Source: Sulfitobacter litoralis
Lineage (GTDB): Bacteria; Pseudomonadota; Alphaproteobacteria; Rhodobacterales; Rhodobacteraceae
Reading direction: 5' to 3'
Length of the DNA stretch: 64,000 nucleotides
Assembly (NCBI RefSeq): GCF_900103185.1
Contig: NZ_FNJD01000005.1
Location: 62,001-126,000, forward strand
Shown here piece by piece: positions 32,281-41,688 of the stretch; the first letter of the stretch is position 1, and every line of letters starts with the position of its first letter. Made by a program: the position numbers and the translations under genes. The notes below the pieces were generated by a model. That model did not search any database. It was given only the letters and a program-made list of their open reading frames with translations, and was not told where the DNA came from.

Positions 32281-33038
32281 GAGAGCCTCATAGGAATACC
32301 GGCGTCGGACATATGTTGTTTAGCCTGAGCGACTGTGAACTCGCCGAAGTGAAAAATTGATGCTGCAAGGACTGCAGAAGCGCCGCCCTTGGTTACGCCA
32401 TCAACCAGATGATCCAATGTACCCACCCCGCCGGAAGCGATCACCGGAACTGAAACTGCATCTGAGATGGCTCGCGTCAACGGAATATTAAATCCTTGCT
32501 TGGTACCGTCTCGGTCCATGGAGGTAAGAAGAATCTCTCCCGCACCTTTTTCTGCGACGGTCCTTGCAAACTCAACGGCATCGATGCCCGTGGCCCTGCG
32601 ACCGCCATGGGTAAATATTTCCCACTTTCCGGGAGCGACAGTTTTCGCATCGATCGCGCATACGATACATTGACTGCCAAACTGATCGGCAGCATGCGCA
32701 ATGACATCCGGGTCGGCCACTGCGGCAGAATTAAAGCTGACTTTGTCGGCCCCTGCTAAGAGCAGCGCACGCACATCTGCGACAGCGCGGACACCACCGC
32801 CAACTGTTAGCGGGATGTAGCAGTGTTCGGCAGTACGCGTCACGAGATCGAACATTGTGCCGCGGTTTTCGTGAGTTGCATGAATATCAAGAAAGCAAAG
32901 TTCATCGGCCCCCGCGGCGTCATACGCGATTGCTGCGTCCACGGGATCACCTGCATCGCGAAGACCAACGAAATTAACGCCTTTGACAACGCGACCATCA
33001 GCGACATCAAGGCAAGGAATGATACGGGTCTTTAGCAT
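32277..33038 (-). CDS. hisF: Imidazole glycerol phosphate synthase, cyclase subunit
   Basis: HisF, with HisH, forms the glutamine-dependent synthase that makes imidazole glycerol phosphate and AICAR. The 253-residue TIM barrel begins [20 protein letters not shown] (catalytic Asp near 11) and carries the second aspartate in CIDCAIDAK-like [10 protein letters not shown] chose the ATG at 33038 because MLKTRII is the family start; an upstream frame from 33137 adds 33 unrelated residues. It lies 91 bp after hisA and overlaps hisE. Confidence 0.96.
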   Translation of the reverse strand: MLKTRIIPCLDVADGRVVKGVNFVGLRDAGDPVDAAIAYDAAGADELCFLDIHATHENRGTMFDLVTRTAEHCYIPLTVGGGVRAVADVRALLLAGADKVSFNSAAVADPDVIAHAADQFGSQCIVCAIDAKTVAPGKWEIFTHGGRRATGIDAVEFARTVAEKGAGEILLTSMDRDGTKQGFNIPLTRAISDAVSVPVIASGGVGTLDHLVDGVTKGGASAVLAASIFHFGEFTVAQAKQHMSDAGIPMRLS

Positions 33039-33129
33039 GTGATCTTTCTCGCGACGGGGGCGGGCGAAAGCGGTTGGACGGCTGTCCGCCCACCACAAAC
33101 CACCCGAGAATTTGAAACCAGTTGGAAGC

Positions 33130-33846
33130 TTAGGCAAGCGCCTTCAATGCTTCGGTTAGGTTGATTGCACCATCATAAAGCGCCCGGCCGGAAATGGCAC
33201 CGGAAATCACGCCGGTTTTTTTCAGCGCTTGAAGATCCGCAAGAGAGCTTACGCCGCCGGAGGCGATGACGGGAATGTTTACAGCGCGGGCCAATGCGGC
33301 GGTCGCATCGATATTAGGGCCTCCCATGGCACCATCCCGCATGATGTCCGTATAAATAATCGCCGCGACGCCAGCATCTTCGAACGATTTAGCGAGATCT
33401 GTAACCATTACATCGGTTTCTTCAGCCCAACCTTTCGTCGCCACGCGACCGTTTCTCGCATCAATACCAACGGCAACCTTGCCGGGAAAGGCGCGGGCCG
33501 CTTCGCGTACCAGTACGGGATTTTCGACAGCTACAGTACCTAAAATCACGCGTGCTAGGCCTTTATCCAACCAAGCTTCGATGGTCGCCATATCGCGGAT
33601 TCCACCGCCAAGCTGGGCGGGAACCTTGCAGGATTTTAATATGGCTTCGACTGGAGCAGCATTAACCGGCGTGCCAGCGAAAGCGCCGTTCAGGTCCACA
33701 AGATGAAGCCAAGTGCAACCAGCATCCACAAACGACTGTGCCTGAGCCGCGGGGTCATCGTTGAAAACAGTAGATTTTTCCATGTCGCCGTGCACAAGAC
33801 GCACGGCTTGCCCATCTTTGAGGTCGATAGCGGGGTAGAGGATCAT
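33130..33846 (-). CDS. hisA: Phosphoribosylformimino-AICAR ribotide isomerase
   Basis: HisA is a TIM-barrel isomerase acting between HisI and HisF/HisH. The 238-residue product begins [20 protein letters not shown], with the catalytic aspartate in AIDLKDG, and carries [15 protein letters not shown] and [16 protein letters not shown] chose the ATG at 33846, the family start. The gene is the first of the hisA-hisF-hisE unit and diverges from a DUF2147 gene after 140 bp, which must hold the promoter of this unit. Confidence 0.96.
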   Translation of the reverse strand: MILYPAIDLKDGQAVRLVHGDMEKSTVFNDDPAAQAQSFVDAGCTWLHLVDLNGAFAGTPVNAAPVEAILKSCKVPAQLGGGIRDMATIEAWLDKGLARVILGTVAVENPVLVREAARAFPGKVAVGIDARNGRVATKGWAEETDVMVTDLAKSFEDAGVAAIIYTDIMRDGAMGGPNIDATAALARAVNIPVIASGGVSSLADLQALKKTGVISGAISGRALYDGAINLTEALKALA

Positions 33847-33986
33847 AGCGTTGCCCTTGGCTTTGGGGGAGTTGGCTTCAATTGCCATGCTGCGCGCTCT
33901 ATTGCAACGCAACAGAGGTGTCCCCTACGTCAAGCTTGCCTGAATCGTCATAATCGCTTCAATTTACGGTCATATCGGGAGGATAT

Positions 33987-34379
33987 ATGATGAAAATGAC
34001 AATTTTTGCGGCAATTGCAAGCTTGGGATTTGCAGGCGCGGCGATGGCAGCGGATCCAGCGGTCGGCGTTTGGCAGACTCAACCGGATGACGGGGCATAT
34101 GCACATGTCAAGATGGTCCCGTGTGGTAGCGCGGTTTGCGGGACGATCCAGCGGACGTTCAATGCGTCTGGAGAGTACAAATCCGAGAATATTGGCAAGC
34201 AGCTGGTTATCGACATGAAGCCCGACGGTAGCGGTAAATACGCCGGCAAAGTCTGGCGGCCTTCAAATAATAAAATATACATCGGCAAGATGGCGGTCGC
34301 GGGCAACAGCCTAAAGCTTTCCGGCTGTGTAGCTGGCGGATTGTTATGCTCTAAGCAGGATTGGCAGCGGATTAAATAA
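33987..34379 (+). CDS. DUF2147 protein, exported (first of a tandem pair)
   Basis: The 130-residue product has a signal peptide ending AMAAD and the DUF2147 core: VGVWQTQPDDGAYAHVKM, CGSAVCGTI, IDMKPDGSGKYAGKVW and LKLSGCVAGGLLCSKQDW. Four cysteines fit two disulfides in the periplasm. It sits between hisH and hisA on the opposite strand and is followed by its own terminator, so it is not part of the his operon. Family function unknown. Confidence 0.85.
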   Translation: MMKMTIFAAIASLGFAGAAMAADPAVGVWQTQPDDGAYAHVKMVPCGSAVCGTIQRTFNASGEYKSENIGKQLVIDMKPDGSGKYAGKVWRPSNNKIYIGKMAVAGNSLKLSGCVAGGLLCSKQDWQRIK

Positions 34380-34422
34380 CCCATTGGGCGTACTGTAATC
34401 TAGCTAAATTTGCACGAATCGG

Positions 34423-34459
34423 GGCGCGGGTGTAGGATGCACTCGCGCCTTGGTTTTTT
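34423..34459 (+). terminator. Rho-independent terminator of the first DUF2147 gene
   Basis: GGCGCGGGTG (34423-34432) pairs with CACTCGCGCC (34440-34449) with one G-T pair, followed by TTGG and six T. It separates the two DUF2147 genes. Confidence 0.8.
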
Positions 34460-34510
34460 GGTGCGTTGCTAAAAAGCTGTAAGGCATGTGTCGCTTGGGG
34501 GAGTGATACG

Positions 34511-34903
34511 ATGTTTTTATTAAAATATATTTACTGTGCTGCTATTTTTGCAGTTTCTTCGACCACTGTTTTTGCTGATGTCGTCGAAGGTGTTTGGAAA
34601 TCCACACCGGATGTTAACGGATTAGTCGTTCATGTACGCGCAAAGCCCTGTGGGCCAGCGCTGTGTGGGACAGTTGAACGTGCCAAAGACCGGCGTGGAT
34701 ATGACAAACGCTCGACCGCGGTTGGTAAGCGGGTATTCTGGGATATGAAACCGCAGCCTGATGGCAGCTATGTCGGCACATTGCTGGGAACCTCTGCCTC
34801 GGAAATGCGCAAGGCGACGATGCTCGTCCATGGCAATGCAATGCGGCTACAGACCTGTATCGGCGATGCGTGCAACGAGATGATCTGGACGCGCCTCCGA
34901 TAG
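34511..34903 (+). CDS. DUF2147 protein, exported (second of a tandem pair)
   Basis: A 130-residue paralogue of the neighbouring DUF2147 protein, with a signal peptide (ending TVFAD) and the same core motifs: VEGVWKSTPDVNGLVVHV, CGPALCGTVE, WDMKPQPDGSYVGTL and LQTCIGDACNEMIWTRL. The two differ widely outside the motifs, so the duplication is not recent. I chose the ATG at 34511, because the signal peptide starts there. The gene ends 15 bp before the convergent hisH stop. Confidence 0.83.
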   Translation: MFLLKYIYCAAIFAVSSTTVFADVVEGVWKSTPDVNGLVVHVRAKPCGPALCGTVERAKDRRGYDKRSTAVGKRVFWDMKPQPDGSYVGTLLGTSASEMRKATMLVHGNAMRLQTCIGDACNEMIWTRLR

Positions 34904-34918
34904 AAGGCATCCCCGTTG

Positions 34919-35563
34919 TTAGGGGCGCCAGTTCAAGAAATTTGCGATCATGCGAAGACCGGTCGTCTGGCTCTTTTCAGGATGGAATTGCATGCCGATC
35001 ATGGTGTCGCGACCAATGACTGCGGTGACGTCGCCTGCGTAATCGACATGGGCCAGACGTTCTGAATTATGACGCACGTCCATATGATAACTATGTACAA
35101 AATAGGTATGATCGCCAGTCTTTATACCATCAAAAACAGGGTGGGGGTGGTCGATGATCAAATCATTCCAGCCCATGTGCGGCACCTTTAAAGCAGGGTC
35201 GCGCGGCGTGATTTTAGTCACTTCACCTTCAATCCAATCGAGCCCTGCCGTATCCTCATATTCGCGGCCCATGGATGCCATCAACTGCATGCCGACACAA
35301 ATGCCGAGGAAAGGCCGCCCCTTCTCTACGGCCGCTTCGATCATAGCGGCATAGATCCCGCTTTGACCCTTTAAAGTTGCCATGCACGACGGAAACGCAC
35401 CATCACCCGGCAGCACAATACGGTCAGCGCGGGCAACAACATCGGCATCCGCGGTAACGATAACATCACCTGCATCACATTCCCGCGCCATCCGTTGGAA
35501 GGCTTTGTGAGCCGAGTGAAGGTTGCCCGACTCGTAGTCAATAATAGCTGTTAACATCGTCAA
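34919..35563 (-). CDS. hisH: Imidazole glycerol phosphate synthase, glutamine amidotransferase subunit
   Basis: HisH supplies ammonia from glutamine to HisF. The 214-residue product shows the class I amidotransferase triad: the nucleophile Cys89 in [10 protein letters not shown] and His/Glu in MQFHPEKSQ near the C-terminus; ILPGDGAF-like [12 protein letters not shown] helps form the oxyanion site. Its start overlaps the hisB stop by four bases, so hisB-hisH are coupled. A second in-frame ATG two codons in (35557) is possible. Confidence 0.95.
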   Translation of the reverse strand: MTMLTAIIDYESGNLHSAHKAFQRMARECDAGDVIVTADADVVARADRIVLPGDGAFPSCMATLKGQSGIYAAMIEAAVEKGRPFLGICVGMQLMASMGREYEDTAGLDWIEGEVTKITPRDPALKVPHMGWNDLIIDHPHPVFDGIKTGDHTYFVHSYHMDVRHNSERLAHVDYAGDVTAVIGRDTMIGMQFHPEKSQTTGLRMIANFLNWRP

Positions 35564-36147
35564 AGCGCACCTTTGGTAGATGGTATATCGGTCGCTTTAC
35601 GCGGATCCGTCTCAACTGCGTCGCGCAAAGCGCGGGCAACGGACTTGAATACAGCCTCTGCGATGTGATGGCTATTAATGCCGTGCAGCATGTCGATGTG
35701 GAGCGTGATGCCGCCATGGGTGCTGAGTGCTTGGAAGAATTCACGTACCAGTTCGGTATCAAAATTACCAATTTTCGCGGTGGGCAGATCAACGTTCCAG
35801 ATCAGAAAGGGACGCGCTGAAAGGTCCAGCGCCGTGCGGATCAACGCGTCATCCATTGGCAACAGACAAGCACCGTACCGACGAATTCCGCGCTTATCGC
35901 CAAGGGCAGTGCTAAGGGCCTGCCCGAGTGTGATCCCCACATCTTCCACTGTGTGGTGGTCATCAATATGCAAATCACCTTTCGCGGAGATTTTCATGTC
36001 GATCAACGAATGGCGTGCCAGTTGGTCGAGCATATGGTCAAAGAAACCAATTCCGGTTTCATTGGCATAGGAACCCGTTCCGTCTAGGTTAATCTCGACA
36101 CTGATTTCGGTTTCAGCAGTGGAGCGATTGATGGTGGTCTTGCGCAC
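35560..36147 (-). CDS. hisB: Imidazoleglycerol-phosphate dehydratase
   Basis: HisB dehydrates imidazole glycerol phosphate. The 195-residue product begins [20 protein letters not shown] and contains the metal-binding motifs [24 protein letters not shown] and [13 protein letters not shown] chose GTG at 36147 as start, because AAGGA precedes it by seven bases and the length then equals the family norm; an ATG at 36186 adds 13 foreign residues. It leads the hisB-hisH pair and diverges from the RAM-domain gene. Confidence 0.95.
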   Translation of the reverse strand: MRKTTINRSTAETEISVEINLDGTGSYANETGIGFFDHMLDQLARHSLIDMKISAKGDLHIDDHHTVEDVGITLGQALSTALGDKRGIRRYGACLLPMDDALIRTALDLSARPFLIWNVDLPTAKIGNFDTELVREFFQALSTHGGITLHIDMLHGINSHHIAEAVFKSVARALRDAVETDPRKATDIPSTKGAL

Positions 36148-36297
36148 GTGAGTATCCTTGTCTTTCGGTATCTTATAGCAGTGCAAACCGTCGCGCCAAG
36201 TCTAAGCGTCTTTCGTCAGGTCTGGGTTAATCAGCGATTGCGGCGATACCCGCCTTATGTCAGCTTGGGCCTGTCGCAAATAGTCGAAAGTCTCCCC

Positions 36298-36537
36298 ATG
36301 TCCACCTGCGTGTTCATTCAGATTCGGTGTCGGCCGGGCACAACCTATCGCGTTGCCGAAGAGGTCGCACTGCGGGAAATACACTCCGAGCTATATTCAA
36401 CATCTGGCGATTTTGATCTTTTGATGAAGCTATACATTCCGTCGGGCAAAGACATCGGCGTCTATATCAATGATAACCTTCTGGACATCGACGGTATCGA
36501 ACGCTCGCTCACGACGATGACGTTCAAAGCGTTTTGA
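36298..36537 (+). CDS. Stand-alone Lrp/AsnC RAM-domain protein
   Basis: The 79-residue product is only the ligand-binding and dimerising RAM part of Lrp/AsnC regulators (STCVFIQIRCRPGTTYRVAE, then SGDFDLLMKLYIP), without a DNA-binding domain. Such proteins are thought to modulate full-length Lrp proteins or sense amino acids. The ATG at 36298 starts the domain; an open frame runs further upstream to 36148 but does not look coding. Its position beside hisB hints at amino-acid sensing (inference). It overlaps the next gene by four bases. Confidence 0.8.
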   Translation: MSTCVFIQIRCRPGTTYRVAEEVALREIHSELYSTSGDFDLLMKLYIPSGKDIGVYINDNLLDIDGIERSLTTMTFKAF

Positions 36538-36869
36538 AGCTTCTGATCTCGACTGCTGTCGTCTGGTCTGTATTGTCCGGTGCCGTGCTGGCCCTTACCT
36601 ATGAGGGCGAGGAAGCTGCAGCCTTGCGTTGCGCAAATATGATTGCCCATACGGCGGTCACATTGGCCCGGGCAGAGATGATCGGTGAGCACGAAAAGAC
36701 AGTTATGCTCGGCGTCACCGTTCTGATCCTAGAAAGGCATGTGAGCGGAACGCGCGGGCAGAAAAAGACGGCCATGACCATTTTGCGCGACCGTCGCACG
36801 ATCGATCAGACGCTCGAAGACTATCGCAAGCATGCCGCGCATTGTTTGGTTCAGTTCCCGATCAACTGA
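36534..36869 (+). CDS. Small secreted protein, function unknown
   Basis: The 111-residue product starts with a signal peptide (LLISTAVVWSVLSGAVLA) and has a helical, moderately charged mature part with two cysteines (ALRCANM and AAHCLVQ) that could form a disulfide. I do not recognise a family. The start is TTG, overlapping the stop of the RAM-domain gene as TTGA, so translation is probably coupled. It ends 3 bp before the convergent response regulator gene. Confidence 0.65.
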   Translation: MKLLISTAVVWSVLSGAVLALTYEGEEAAALRCANMIAHTAVTLARAEMIGEHEKTVMLGVTVLILERHVSGTRGQKKTAMTILRDRRTIDQTLEDYRKHAAHCLVQFPIN

Positions 36870-36872
36870 ACC

Positions 36873-37817
36873 TTAAGCCGCTGCGCATTTCGTTGCATAG
36901 CGCGATTCGGCGCGCGACAGCGCCCGTTCAAAGGTCTTTTTGACCCGCTGAGTTCGGTTCGCATTCGGTGGGATGGGGGTGCCGACTGACAGGCTGATGG
37001 ATTTACCGTTGGCGTCACCTTGGGCCAAACTCAATGCGTCCATTTTCGCCTGTAACCCTGTTTCCATCCGGTTCCATTCAGGCAAGTTCGGATCGCGCGT
37101 AATACACAGAAATGCACCGTTGCCTTCGTACGACATGAGCAGATGAGGACAGGTGATAAGGTCAGACAACGTCTCGGCCAGGCTGGTTAAAATATGGACG
37201 TAGTCATGGCGGGATATTTGGTCGAACAGGCGCTCAGCATCATCAATAGAGACGCAAAATACCTGATATTTGTCCAATTCACTGCGTTCAAGCTGGGTGA
37301 TGTAATTGCCAAGTGAAAACGATAGAATAAGCCGGCCCACATTCGCCAGATAGAGTTTATCGGCGAGTTTTATATCCGGTGGAGTCAGCGTATCGACTTC
37401 TGATAAGTCGCTGGCATCAATGCGTTTTATCGTTTTTGAGGAAACCAGCAAACGCTCTGCCACACGAATCCTGTTATAGATATCTTTAAGGTTGAAAGGC
37501 TTTGCGATGTAGTCGTTTGCACCTGCGGCAAAGGCTTTTTCGATCGAAATGGAATCAGTCTTCGCTGTCAGCATCAAGATCGGCTTATTTTCATATCCTG
37601 GAAGGGTTCGTATCCTGCCGCAAAGCTCAATGCCGTCCATTTCAGGCATATCAACGTCTAACAAAAGGCAGTCAAATGGCACTTTTGCAGCATCGATCAT
37701 CTCGAGTGCTGCTGGGCCTGAAGGGGCTGTGTGCAGATCGTTCAAGTCCGCCTGTTCAAACATTGCAGGAAGAAGCTCAAGGATGAATGGATCGTCATCA
37801 ACGGCTAAAATTTTCAC
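36873..37817 (-). CDS. Response regulator with degenerate GGDEF-like output domain
   Basis: Residues 1-120 form a receiver domain with Asp7-Asp8-Asp9, the phosphoacceptor Asp54 in LLLDVDMPEMDG and the switch lysine in DYIAKPFN. The C-terminal part (about 150-314) follows the outline of a nucleotidyl cyclase (YEGNGAFLCI at the site of GGDEF, LSVGTPI) but lacks the GGDEF residues, so c-di-GMP synthesis is unlikely. No histidine kinase is adjacent. The gene diverges from a lipoprotein gene across 252 bp. Confidence 0.75.
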   Translation of the reverse strand: MKILAVDDDPFILELLPAMFEQADLNDLHTAPSGPAALEMIDAAKVPFDCLLLDVDMPEMDGIELCGRIRTLPGYENKPILMLTAKTDSISIEKAFAAGANDYIAKPFNLKDIYNRIRVAERLLVSSKTIKRIDASDLSEVDTLTPPDIKLADKLYLANVGRLILSFSLGNYITQLERSELDKYQVFCVSIDDAERLFDQISRHDYVHILTSLAETLSDLITCPHLLMSYEGNGAFLCITRDPNLPEWNRMETGLQAKMDALSLAQGDANGKSISLSVGTPIPPNANRTQRVKKTFERALSRAESRYATKCAAA

Positions 37818-38069
37818 ATTGGTCTCCTTCCGAGAATTGCATCGACGTTTCGAAGCAACCTACGTCAAACTCCCTTAACGTTAGTAAACAAAACCGGCAA
37901 CAATATGACTTTTTGCAAATTTCGCCTTGTGCGGGAAATATGCGCTTTTGATCAGAAAAGGTGAATAGATATCTTTTGCAATCGGAAAAACATTGCAGAA
38001 TAGTTGCCGTAAAATCGGCTTATTTTTGGTCCAATGATAGGAAAATACCTAGCCTATCGGATACATCTC

Positions 38070-38795
38070 ATGAAAATTACTGCCCTGCCAGTTTCACTTG
38101 CAATTGTCGCTCTGATTTCAGGGTGTGCCTCGTCCACAGTAGGTTTTGGGGGGCAAATAGGGACCCCAGGTACGGCCATGAGCTTTCAGGAAACTCATGA
38201 GAGCGATGCTGCAATGCTCGAACAGACCGCAGCACTTGAAGCCTTGATGCGCGATATTGTGCGCAGCTCTACCGTGAAGCATGCAGCAATTGGCGCCGCG
38301 ATGGGGTGCGGCATTTTCGTACTTGCCACGGCTAACGCGTCAGGATGTATACGGGCTGCTACGGCCGGTGGCGTAGTCGGCGCGGTTAGCGGGAACCTGG
38401 CGGGAAAGCGCGAAGTCGCTCGACGCATGGAGTTGGTATCACCCAATGAACTCGTGCGTGGCATCCGTAGCTCGAACGAGAAGTTGGATCAAATCACGAC
38501 CAATCTACCGCAGTTGCTTTCACGACAAGAAAAGACCGTCGCGACACTGGCACAGCGTAGGTCTTTAGGCGAACTGTCGCAGGGCGAATACAGCGCGCAA
38601 GTGGCATCTATTCGCACCCGTAGGGCGGAACTTGCCGAGGCGCTAACCTTATCCTCAAAACAGGCCAAGCTGGCGCAAAATAATCTAGCCGACGCTGCAG
38701 CCCATGGCCAAACAGGCCTAGAGTGGCACATACGCGCCATCGAGCAGTTGGAGCGTGAGGCACTGTCGGCGCGCTCAACGATTTCTTTACTGTGA
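38070..38795 (+). CDS. Lipoprotein with glycine-rich membrane segment and helical C-terminus
   Basis: The 241-residue product has a lipoprotein signal with the lipobox LISGC (Cys19). A glycine-zipper-like stretch (HAAIGAAMGCGIFVLATANA, then TAGGVVGAVSGNLAGKREVA) resembles those of outer-membrane lipoproteins that insert or oligomerise. The second half is helical, rich in Gln, Ser, Leu and Arg. I chose the ATG at 38070 for the lipobox. No family recognised. It is divergent from the response regulator. Confidence 0.65.
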   Translation: MKITALPVSLAIVALISGCASSTVGFGGQIGTPGTAMSFQETHESDAAMLEQTAALEALMRDIVRSSTVKHAAIGAAMGCGIFVLATANASGCIRAATAGGVVGAVSGNLAGKREVARRMELVSPNELVRGIRSSNEKLDQITTNLPQLLSRQEKTVATLAQRRSLGELSQGEYSAQVASIRTRRAELAEALTLSSKQAKLAQNNLADAAAHGQTGLEWHIRAIEQLEREALSARSTISLL

Positions 38796-39327
38796 TAAAT
38801 CGCGTTAGGTGTACCCGCTAGGGCGTGATCCCGTGCGGCATAACGTAATGCCTAGGAATAGGTATCCCAGCTGAAAAACTCTTTCAGAGCCCCATTGTTC
38901 TACTAATGTTATCCGCGGCATTTTGCGCTGCCCGTCAAACGCTCCAAGATTTGATTGGGAATAGCTTCAGTGACTTTGCTGTCAAATCCTCGGTTGCGTG
39001 GCCTATCGGATCAATTTCGGGCTAGGGGGGGCGTAGAAGTAGCGCGTCGGCTTCAGCCGCTTGCGATAGATTCGTCGTTTTCTAAGCTTCTAAACAGCCG
39101 AACTAAAGGAGGCGGCAGGGTCGGCGCTATGTACATTTGAATCTGGTGCCCGCGGGCTTGCATTTTAGCCGAAGCATTTCAGGTCCTCCATTTAATAGAC
39201 TACCGTTGAAATATGAATGACTAAAGAAGATTTAAGGAAGGAGGCGTCTATAGCTGAAAAAGTCGGGTCGATGTTCCGGCAATTCAGCCCAAAGCGGCAG
39301 TGTTTTTTTGAGGTTAACCCAAACAGT
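38796..39327. other. 532-bp stretch without a recognisable gene
   Basis: This stretch lies between the lipoprotein gene and the tRNA-Gly terminator. I find no frame with a domain, signal peptide or good ribosome-binding site; a 61-codon frame at 38955-39140 has none of these. Base composition is lower in GC than the flanks. It lies downstream of the tRNA-Gly 3' end, a usual site of past integration, but I see no copy of the tRNA end and no integrase remnant. Confidence 0.5.
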
Positions 39328-39351
39328 AAAAGGCCACCCGAGGGTGACCTT
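39328..39351 (-). terminator. Terminator of tRNA-Gly (minus strand)
   Basis: On the minus strand AGGTCACCC pairs with GGGTGGCCT, two bases apart and with one G-T pair, and TTTT follows. It lies about 30 bp after the tRNA-Gly 3' end. Confidence 0.8.
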
Positions 39352-39381
39352 GCTGTACTGCTGGGTAAGCAGTAACCCAGA

Positions 39382-39456
39382 TGGAGCGGGCGAGGCGATT
39401 CGAACGCCCGACCCTAACCTTGGCAAGGTTATGCTCTACCCCTGAGCTACGCCCGC
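39382..39456 (-). tRNA. tRNA-Gly (GCC anticodon)
   Basis: On the minus strand the acceptor is GCGGGCG, the D arm contains GCTCAGGGGTAGAGC, the anticodon arm AACCTTGCCAAGGTT carries GCC, and the T loop TTCGAAT is followed by an encoded CCA. It is transcribed away from ctaD, 233 bp downstream of that gene's stop. Confidence 0.95.
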
Positions 39457-39639
39457 ATCATCTGGTAAGGCTTGGAATACCTATAGCAGCGGTGAGCCGC
39501 AAGCAGAAAAATGAGTTTTTTTAAAATTAATTTAGCGAAGCTTTCACAGATATATCTTGAGCGATAATTCTCGGGCATCCGGGGCGTAACTACATCTGAT
39601 GATTGTTTTTTTGTCGCTGAGGGGCGCCAAGCATTGATC

Positions 39640-39673
39640 AAAAAAAAAGGCCCCAACCGCCGTTGGAGCCTTT
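39640..39673 (-). terminator. Rho-independent terminator of ctaD (minus strand)
   Basis: On the minus strand AGGCTCCAAC and GTTGGGGCCT pair around a short loop and at least eight T follow, directly after the ctaD stop. Confidence 0.85.
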
Positions 39674-39689
39674 CGCTTATAGGTGCCAA

Positions 39690-41363
39690 TTAATGGCTGG
39701 GTTGCTTATCCCATTCGTCCTGTTTGGGAAGAATTTCGAAGGTATGCTCTGGTGGTGGGCTTGGTAGCGTCCATTCAAGCGTATCCGCATATTCATTCCA
39801 TGGGTTGGCAGCAGGGCTGCGTGCGCCACGAGTCAGGGTGTAGAACATAACACCGAAGAAGAATATGAAAGATGCAAAGCTGAGAAACGCGCCAATCGAG
39901 GACCAAAGGTTCCAGTAAGCGAATGCTTCAGGATAATCGATGTAACGACGCGGCATACCTTGGCGGCCCAAGAAGTGCTGTGGGAAGAAGGTAAGGTTTG
40001 CACCGATAAACATCGCCCAGAAGTGAAGCTTGCCAGCCCATTCTGGATACATGCGACCAGTAAACTTAGGCAGGTAGAAATAGATACCAGCAAAGATCGC
40101 GAAGACGGCACCCAGGCTCATGACATAGTGGAAGTGTGCAACCACATAGTATGTGTCGTGGTAATAGCGGTCGACCGCTGCTTGGGAGAGGACGATACCT
40201 GTCACACCGCCAACGGTGAAAAGGAACAGGAACCCGAAAGCCCACAGCATAGGCGTCTTGAACTCAACCGATCCGCCCCACATGGTTGCGATCCAGCTGA
40301 AGACTTTAACGCCGGTCGGCACAGCGATGACCATTGTTGCCAGCATGAAATAGGCTTGTTGGTTCAGGGACAGGCCAACGGTGTACATGTGGTGTGCCCA
40401 GACGACGAAGCCGAGTGCGCCAATTGCAATGATCGCCCAAACCATTGGAAGATAGCCGAAAATAGGCTTGCGGCTAAAGGTTGCGATGACGTGACTGATA
40501 ATGCCGAACCCTGGAAGGATGATGATATACACTTCGGGGTGACCGAAAAACCACAGGATGTGCTGGTACAGAACCGGATCGCCACCGCCGGCGGGATCAA
40601 AGAACGCGAAACCGAAGTTGCGGTCCATGAGCAGCATGGTGATGGCACCGGCTAGAACGGGCAGGGATAGCAGAATGAGCCAGCTTGTTACAAAGATCGA
40701 CCAGCTGAACAACGGCACCTTGAACAGAGTCATGCCGGGGGCACGCATATTCAAGAAGGTTGTGATCATGTTAATGGCACCAAGAATTGAAGACGCGCCC
40801 GATACGTGGACAGCGAAGATCGCGAAATCCATCGACATACCGCCTTCACGAACAGACAGTGGTGGGTACAGAACCCAGCCCACGCCAGATCCAAGCTGAC
40901 CGCTGCCACCTGGCGTCAATACCGAACACACCGCGAGGGTTGTGCCGCCGACATAGAGCCAGAAAGACAGGTTGTTCATCCGCGGGAACGCCATGTCCGG
41001 TGCACCAATTTGCAATGGCATCAGGTAGTTACCGAAACCACCGAACAAAGCTGGAATGACGACAAAGAACATCATCAAGATGCCGTGCGCCGTGATCAAC
41101 ACGTTCCAGAGGTGCCCGTTTGGCGTACAGGTCGCAGCGCTATCAGCGATAAACCGCGCGCCTTCCATACACATATACTGCACCCCTGGGTGCATAAGCT
41201 CCAAGCGCATATATATGGTGAAGCAAACTGAGATAAAGCCAACGAGGGCTGAAACGATCAGGTACAAAAGCCCGATGTCTTTGTGGTTTGTGGACATGAA
41301 CCAGCGCGTGAAAAAACCGCGCTCGTCGTGATGGTCTTGCCCGTGAATGGCTGCGTCTGCCAT
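39690..41363 (-). CDS. ctaD: Cytochrome c oxidase subunit I (aa3 type)
   Basis: The 557-residue product is the heme-copper subunit of the aa3 oxidase, which reduces oxygen and pumps protons in the inner membrane. Twelve membrane helices can be seen, with [20 protein letters not shown] (heme a ligand region), [17 protein letters not shown] (Cu-B histidine and crosslinked tyrosine) and [19 protein letters not shown] (heme a and a3 histidines). AGGAGG precedes the ATG by seven bases. The other oxidase genes are not adjacent; a lone ctaD is usual in Rhodobacterales. Confidence 0.97.
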   Translation of the reverse strand: MADAAIHGQDHHDERGFFTRWFMSTNHKDIGLLYLIVSALVGFISVCFTIYMRLELMHPGVQYMCMEGARFIADSAATCTPNGHLWNVLITAHGILMMFFVVIPALFGGFGNYLMPLQIGAPDMAFPRMNNLSFWLYVGGTTLAVCSVLTPGGSGQLGSGVGWVLYPPLSVREGGMSMDFAIFAVHVSGASSILGAINMITTFLNMRAPGMTLFKVPLFSWSIFVTSWLILLSLPVLAGAITMLLMDRNFGFAFFDPAGGGDPVLYQHILWFFGHPEVYIIILPGFGIISHVIATFSRKPIFGYLPMVWAIIAIGALGFVVWAHHMYTVGLSLNQQAYFMLATMVIAVPTGVKVFSWIATMWGGSVEFKTPMLWAFGFLFLFTVGGVTGIVLSQAAVDRYYHDTYYVVAHFHYVMSLGAVFAIFAGIYFYLPKFTGRMYPEWAGKLHFWAMFIGANLTFFPQHFLGRQGMPRRYIDYPEAFAYWNLWSSIGAFLSFASFIFFFGVMFYTLTRGARSPAANPWNEYADTLEWTLPSPPPEHTFEILPKQDEWDKQPSH

Positions 41364-41688
41364 GCGGTGCCTCCTGAGATTGGGTTGTCAACTCACGCTC
41401 CGGCAGGGAACGCGCATTGAATTAAAGATCGTTCTAGTGCGGCTTGTCAGTATGGGCAATGGCCGCGTTTGACGCAGGGCAGGAAAAAAGACTGATCTAT
41501 TGATGGTATCACTGGGGCATATGGATCTGCGCACGTGGTTCGGAGAGTGTGCATTTGCCTCAAGCTGGGTATTATTATCAGAGACATACATTGTAGTAAT
41601 GAAGGAAGGTTGAACGTTGGGAGAATTTCACGTCCCCAGCTATGGCTTGGAAAAACCCAAAAAGGAGCCCAGTATCTCCAAAGTTAGG
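41364..41688. other. ctaD upstream region
   Basis: The 325-bp stretch upstream of ctaD and downstream of lipB holds no gene. A TTGCCC/TAGAAC pair with 17-bp spacing on the minus strand could be a weak ctaD promoter. GGAG..CTCC followed by TTTTT near 41659-41679 on the minus strand may end lipB transcription. I see no anaerobic-regulator box. Confidence 0.35.

Noticed and set aside
35560-36186. A longer hisB starting at the ATG at 36186
   Set aside because: The 13 extra residues are absent from the family, while the GTG at 36147 has an excellent ribosome-binding site and gives the normal length.
38955-39140. A 61-codon frame in the gene-free stretch before tRNA-Gly
   Set aside because: No ribosome-binding site, no signal peptide and no domain; similar frames arise by chance in this base composition.
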